Source: JAHJQZ01 sp963676075 (lineage in GTDB: Bacteria > Pseudomonadota > Alphaproteobacteria > Rhizobiales > Devosiaceae). Taken from it: a DNA stretch of 64,000 nucleotides. The notes below the pieces were generated by a model, which worked only from the letters and a program-made list of their open reading frames with translations, searched no databases and was not told the DNA's origin. Every line of letters starts with the position of its first letter. Positions within the stretch are counted from its first letter, which is position 1. The stretch is from positions 46,719-110,718 of the forward strand of contig CAXXNZ010000030.1 in NCBI GenBank assembly GCA_963676075.2, given 5' to 3'. Shown here piece after piece: positions 61,626 to 64,000 of the stretch. The translations under genes and the position numbers were made by a program.

Positions 61626-62887
61626 GCAGTCTCCGATCTTGAGCCCTGAGCGGGCAGGGGTGCGAACAGGTCCTGATCGATCTGGGTGAGGGCTTTGGCC
61701 TGCAAGCCCCTGAAGATCGATTCCTGTTCGTCACCATGGGTGAGAATTTGCGGAACGCCGTTGACGCGCCCGACAAGCGAGGCGGCGATGGCGGATTCTA
61801 TTTCGTCCTTCATCAGCGGAAAGGCTTCAGCTCCCGGCCCGACGATGATGATGTGAGACGGGTCGAACACCGTCATAAGACGGTTGAGGCCATAGCCGAT
61901 GGCGCTGCCGGCCACATTGAAGGCGCGGACGGCACCCGGATCGCCGCGCCGCGCCGCCTCGATCAGCTGCACATACTGGGTGTGCGGCACGGCCGGAGCC
62001 GGCCGTGTCGTGGCCGGCACGCCATAGGCAGTGCGAAGAACGCCATAGTCGGCGGCATAGGCTTCGATGCAGCCGTGGGTGCCGCAGCGGCACAGCGCCC
62101 CGTTGGGGATGTGGACCATATGCCCGAATTCGGTGCCGGCATCCTCAGAGCGGCCTGTCGCCGGCCCGCGATAGCAGACCCCCATCGCAATGGTGGCGCC
62201 GATGAAGACCGTTGCCACATTGGCGTCGTGCAGATCGGGAAACAGGATGCGCGTGCCTTCGGCCAGCAGCCTTCCCCGCTTGTAGATCGTCAGCTCAAGG
62301 CCCGTGTCACTTAAGATCTCTTCGCCAAGATTGGCGCCCGCCAGGCCCGGGATCGGCGACCAGGTCAGGCCATTGCCGGCACGGTTGACAATGCCCTGAA
62401 CCGAGGCGGTGACGATTGACAGCTTGTGTTCGGTTCCCGGATTGCGCGCGCACATGCGGCGGACCATCGCGGCGAGAAAACGCGCCGGACGCTCGATCTC
62501 GAAACTGGTCGGATCGAGTTCGGCCTCGATGCGGTCGACCAGCGTCCCCGAATAGTCGATCAGCGAGCCGCGTGCCCGGTTGACCTCGAGCTCAAGCAGA
62601 ATGGAATAGGCAATATCGCGCTGATGCGACAGGCGCACGGCAGGGCGGCCGCGTCCTTTCTGGTCTGTCAATCGCTGGTCGTGATCGGTCAGGATTCCCT
62701 GATTGACCAGATCCGTGGCGATGGCGGTGATGGTGGCGTGCGACAGCCCGGTCTCGCCCGCCAGCTTGGTGCGCGCAAGCGGACCGGCGCGCCTGAGCGC
62801 ATCCAGCACCAGACCGCGATTCTGCCGACGTATAGAGTCGGAATCGCCTCCTACACGTGCCAAAGACCTAATTCTCCAAGTTCCCAC
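61622..62887 (-). CDS. ROK-family repressor, XylR/NagC type
   Basis: A 421-residue regulator: helix-turn-helix near 25-75 (LDALRRAGPLARTKLAGETGLSHATITAIA) and a ROK sugar-sensing domain with the zinc motif CRCGTHGCIE near 263. It is divergent from a xylF-like gene, the usual place of XylR in Rhizobiales, so xylose is the likely inducer. It is also the first gene of a translationally coupled operon with the di-heme and CRTAC1-like genes. The ATG at 62887 has no strong ribosome site. Confidence 0.88.
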   Translation of the reverse strand: MGTWRIRSLARVGGDSDSIRRQNRGLVLDALRRAGPLARTKLAGETGLSHATITAIATDLVNQGILTDHDQRLTDQKGRGRPAVRLSHQRDIAYSILLELEVNRARGSLIDYSGTLVDRIEAELDPTSFEIERPARFLAAMVRRMCARNPGTEHKLSIVTASVQGIVNRAGNGLTWSPIPGLAGANLGEEILSDTGLELTIYKRGRLLAEGTRILFPDLHDANVATVFIGATIAMGVCYRGPATGRSEDAGTEFGHMVHIPNGALCRCGTHGCIEAYAADYGVLRTAYGVPATTRPAPAVPHTQYVQLIEAARRGDPGAVRAFNVAGSAIGYGLNRLMTVFDPSHIIIVGPGAEAFPLMKDEIESAIAASLVGRVNGVPQILTHGDEQESIFRGLQAKALTQIDQDLFAPLPAQGSRSETA

Positions 62888-63061
62888 TCACGCGCGGGGC
62901 CGTTTCGGCGACCTGCCGCAGCAAGAGTGTCTCCCTCTTCTGCCGGCAAGAGCATTTTTACTTGCTCAAGCACAACGATTCCTCCTTCCGGACGCACCTT
63001 GAGGCCGCTTATTTGTGATTTTCCTGCGGCAGATTGTTATTCGGTGCTGTCCGATCCTTAA

Positions 63062-63104
63062 AAGAAGGTTGACACGGCTCGACCGCCCGTGTCACTTCTT
63101 TTTT
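63062..63104 (+). terminator. Terminator-like hairpin in the xylF leader
   Basis: AAGAAG-GT-TGACACGG (63062-63077) pairs with CCGTGTCA-CTTCTT (63087-63100) with a 2-nt bulge; TTTT follows. No plus-strand gene lies upstream for 4.6 kb, so it may attenuate xylF or end a small RNA. Confidence 0.55.
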
Positions 63105-63105
63105 C

Positions 63106-63125
63106 GAGCATCAAAATAATTGCTC
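63106..63125. promoter_or_regulatory. Candidate ROK operator
   Basis: GAGCA-N10-TGCTC, an AT-centred dyad directly upstream of xylF. Spacing and AT-rich centre suit a ROK repressor. Confidence 0.4.
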
Positions 63126-63195
63126 ATATCGGCTGTGAAAATCGCAGCCTCATTCTGCAAGTCGGATGGGTTTTCCGTCCGCACGGGAGGAAATT

Positions 63196-64000
63196 ATGAA
63201 ACTATTTACCGCCGCCCTTCTGGGCGCAACCATGCTTGCCGGCATGGCCGGTTCGGCGATGGCGCAGCAGCTGACCATTGGCGTGTCCTGGAACAATTTC
63301 CAGGAAGAACGCTGGGGCAAGTGGGACGCACCCGCCATCCAGGCCGTCCTCGAAGCCGCTGGCGCCAAGTATATCTCCACCGACGCGCAGTCCTCTGCTT
63401 CCAAGCAGTTGGCCGACGTCGAGAACCTGATCTCCCAGGCGCCGATGCGATCATCGTCCTGGCGCAGGACACGGACGCCATCGGTCCGGCCGTGCAGAAG
63501 CCGTGGACGAGGGGATCCCGGTCGTCGGCTATGACCGCCTGATCGAGAATCCCGATGCGTTCTACATTACCTTCGACAACAAGGAAGTTGGCCGCATGCA
63601 GGCCCGTGCCGTTTACGCGGTGCAGCCGACCGGCAACTACGTGTTCATCAAGGGCAATGCTGCCGACCCGAATGCAGACTTCCTGTTCTCCGGCCAGATG
63701 GAAGTCCTCAAGGACGCCATCGACAAGGGCGACATCAAGAATGTTGGCGAAGCCTACACCGACAACTGGGATCCCTCTGTTGCACAGCGCAACATGGAGC
63801 AGTTCCTGACCGTCCTGAACAACGACGTTCAGGCCGTCGTGGCATCCAATGACGGCACCGCCGGTGGCGTCGTTGCGGCTCTGGCAGCCCAGGGTCTTGC
63901 CGGTCAGGTTCCGGTCTCCGGTCAGGACGCCGACCTCGCCGCTCTCAACCGCGTCGCTCTCGGCACCCAGACCGTGTCCGTGTGGAAAGATGCCCGCGAG
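63196..64000 (+). pseudogene. xylF: XylF-like sugar-binding protein with two frameshifts (3' end outside window)
   Basis: Periplasmic D-xylose-type binding protein of an ABC importer. GGAGG precedes the ATG; signal peptide 1-23 (ending SAMA) and the family start LTIGVSWNNFQEERW are clear. Coding then shifts: frame 1 reads to LISQ at about 63438, a second frame gives ADAIIVLAQDTDAIGPAVQK to about 63500, and a third gives AVDEGIPVVGYDRLIENP and on to the window edge. Inserting one G at each point (CAGGC to CAGGGC, AAGCC to AAGGCC) restores one frame. The rest of the protein is undamaged. Either fresh decay or two base-call errors. Confidence 0.85.

Larger units (their letters stand above)
62888..63195. 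other. xylR-xylF divergent control region
   Basis: A 308-bp region with no gene. It holds a TGCTCAAGCA dyad near 62965, a long hairpin with T-tail (63062-63104) and a GAGCA-N10-TGCTC dyad (63106-63125). Confidence 0.7.

Overview
The window is GC-rich, gene-dense chromosomal DNA from an alphaproteobacterium, most likely Hyphomicrobiales and perhaps close to Devosiaceae (lineage is inferred). The signs are a CtrA-ChpT-SciP cell-cycle circuit, FlbD and a Caulobacter-type fliF-fliG-fliH-fliN-flbD-flhA operon, an RpoH gene beside rluD, EipA (DUF1134), a ROK-type XylR, and Rhizobiales-style intergenic palindromes. I see no rRNA, tRNA, insertion sequence, prophage or CRISPR array.

Layout. 0-6.8 kb: an MFS exporter cut by the left edge, TauE and EamA permeases, purA, and a large acidic membrane protein with PEPVAE repeats. 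6.8-11.7 kb: thiBPQ under a TPP riboswitch, divergent thiN, and an acetate permease. 12-18.8 kb: rpoH, rluD, two membrane proteins of unknown role, trkH, eipA and a YHS-domain protein. 19-20.7 kb: chpT, a CheY-like regulator and a small Asp/His-rich secreted protein. 20.9-25.7 kb: a LysR regulator, a DUF1127-like miniprotein, two aldo/keto reductases, and an Lrp-LysE pair. 25.8-31.4 kb: a chemoreceptor, ctrA, and fliI-fliJ. 31.5-35.1 kb: a NEW3-domain protein with an ABC-2 exporter, and a small exported protein. 35.3-45.8 kb: the flagellar block with sciP. 46-48.2 kb: mnmA and an SDR. 48.3-51.9 kb: znuCBA and zur. 51.9-56.9 kb: a KduD-like dehydrogenase, a GntR regulator and a TRAP transporter. 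57-64 kb: selO, a ROK / di-heme / CRTAC1-like operon, and a xylF-like gene running off the right edge.

How it fits together. CtrA, its phosphorelay protein ChpT and its inhibitor SciP lie within 25 kb of the flagellar genes. TTAA-N7-TTA(C) sites of CtrA type lie upstream of fliI, fliF and sciP. A GG-N10-GC sigma-54 promoter lies upstream of fliK-flgD, with CGGCA/TGCCG palindromes about 100 bp further up where FlbD would bind. This reads as a compact cell-cycle-to-flagellum cascade. Thiamine import is linked to TPP sensing, zinc import to Zur, and the sugar and uronate importers to ROK and GntR regulators.

Anomalies. Four apparent single-base lesions lie in the last 10 kb, each at a position where a G is expected: a TAA stop in dctP, an ATT where selO should start, and two missing bases in xylF. 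They may be genuine decay or sequence errors. Two copies of a dispersed palindrome begin with CTAGAGC, and in both the TAG is the stop codon of the upstream gene.
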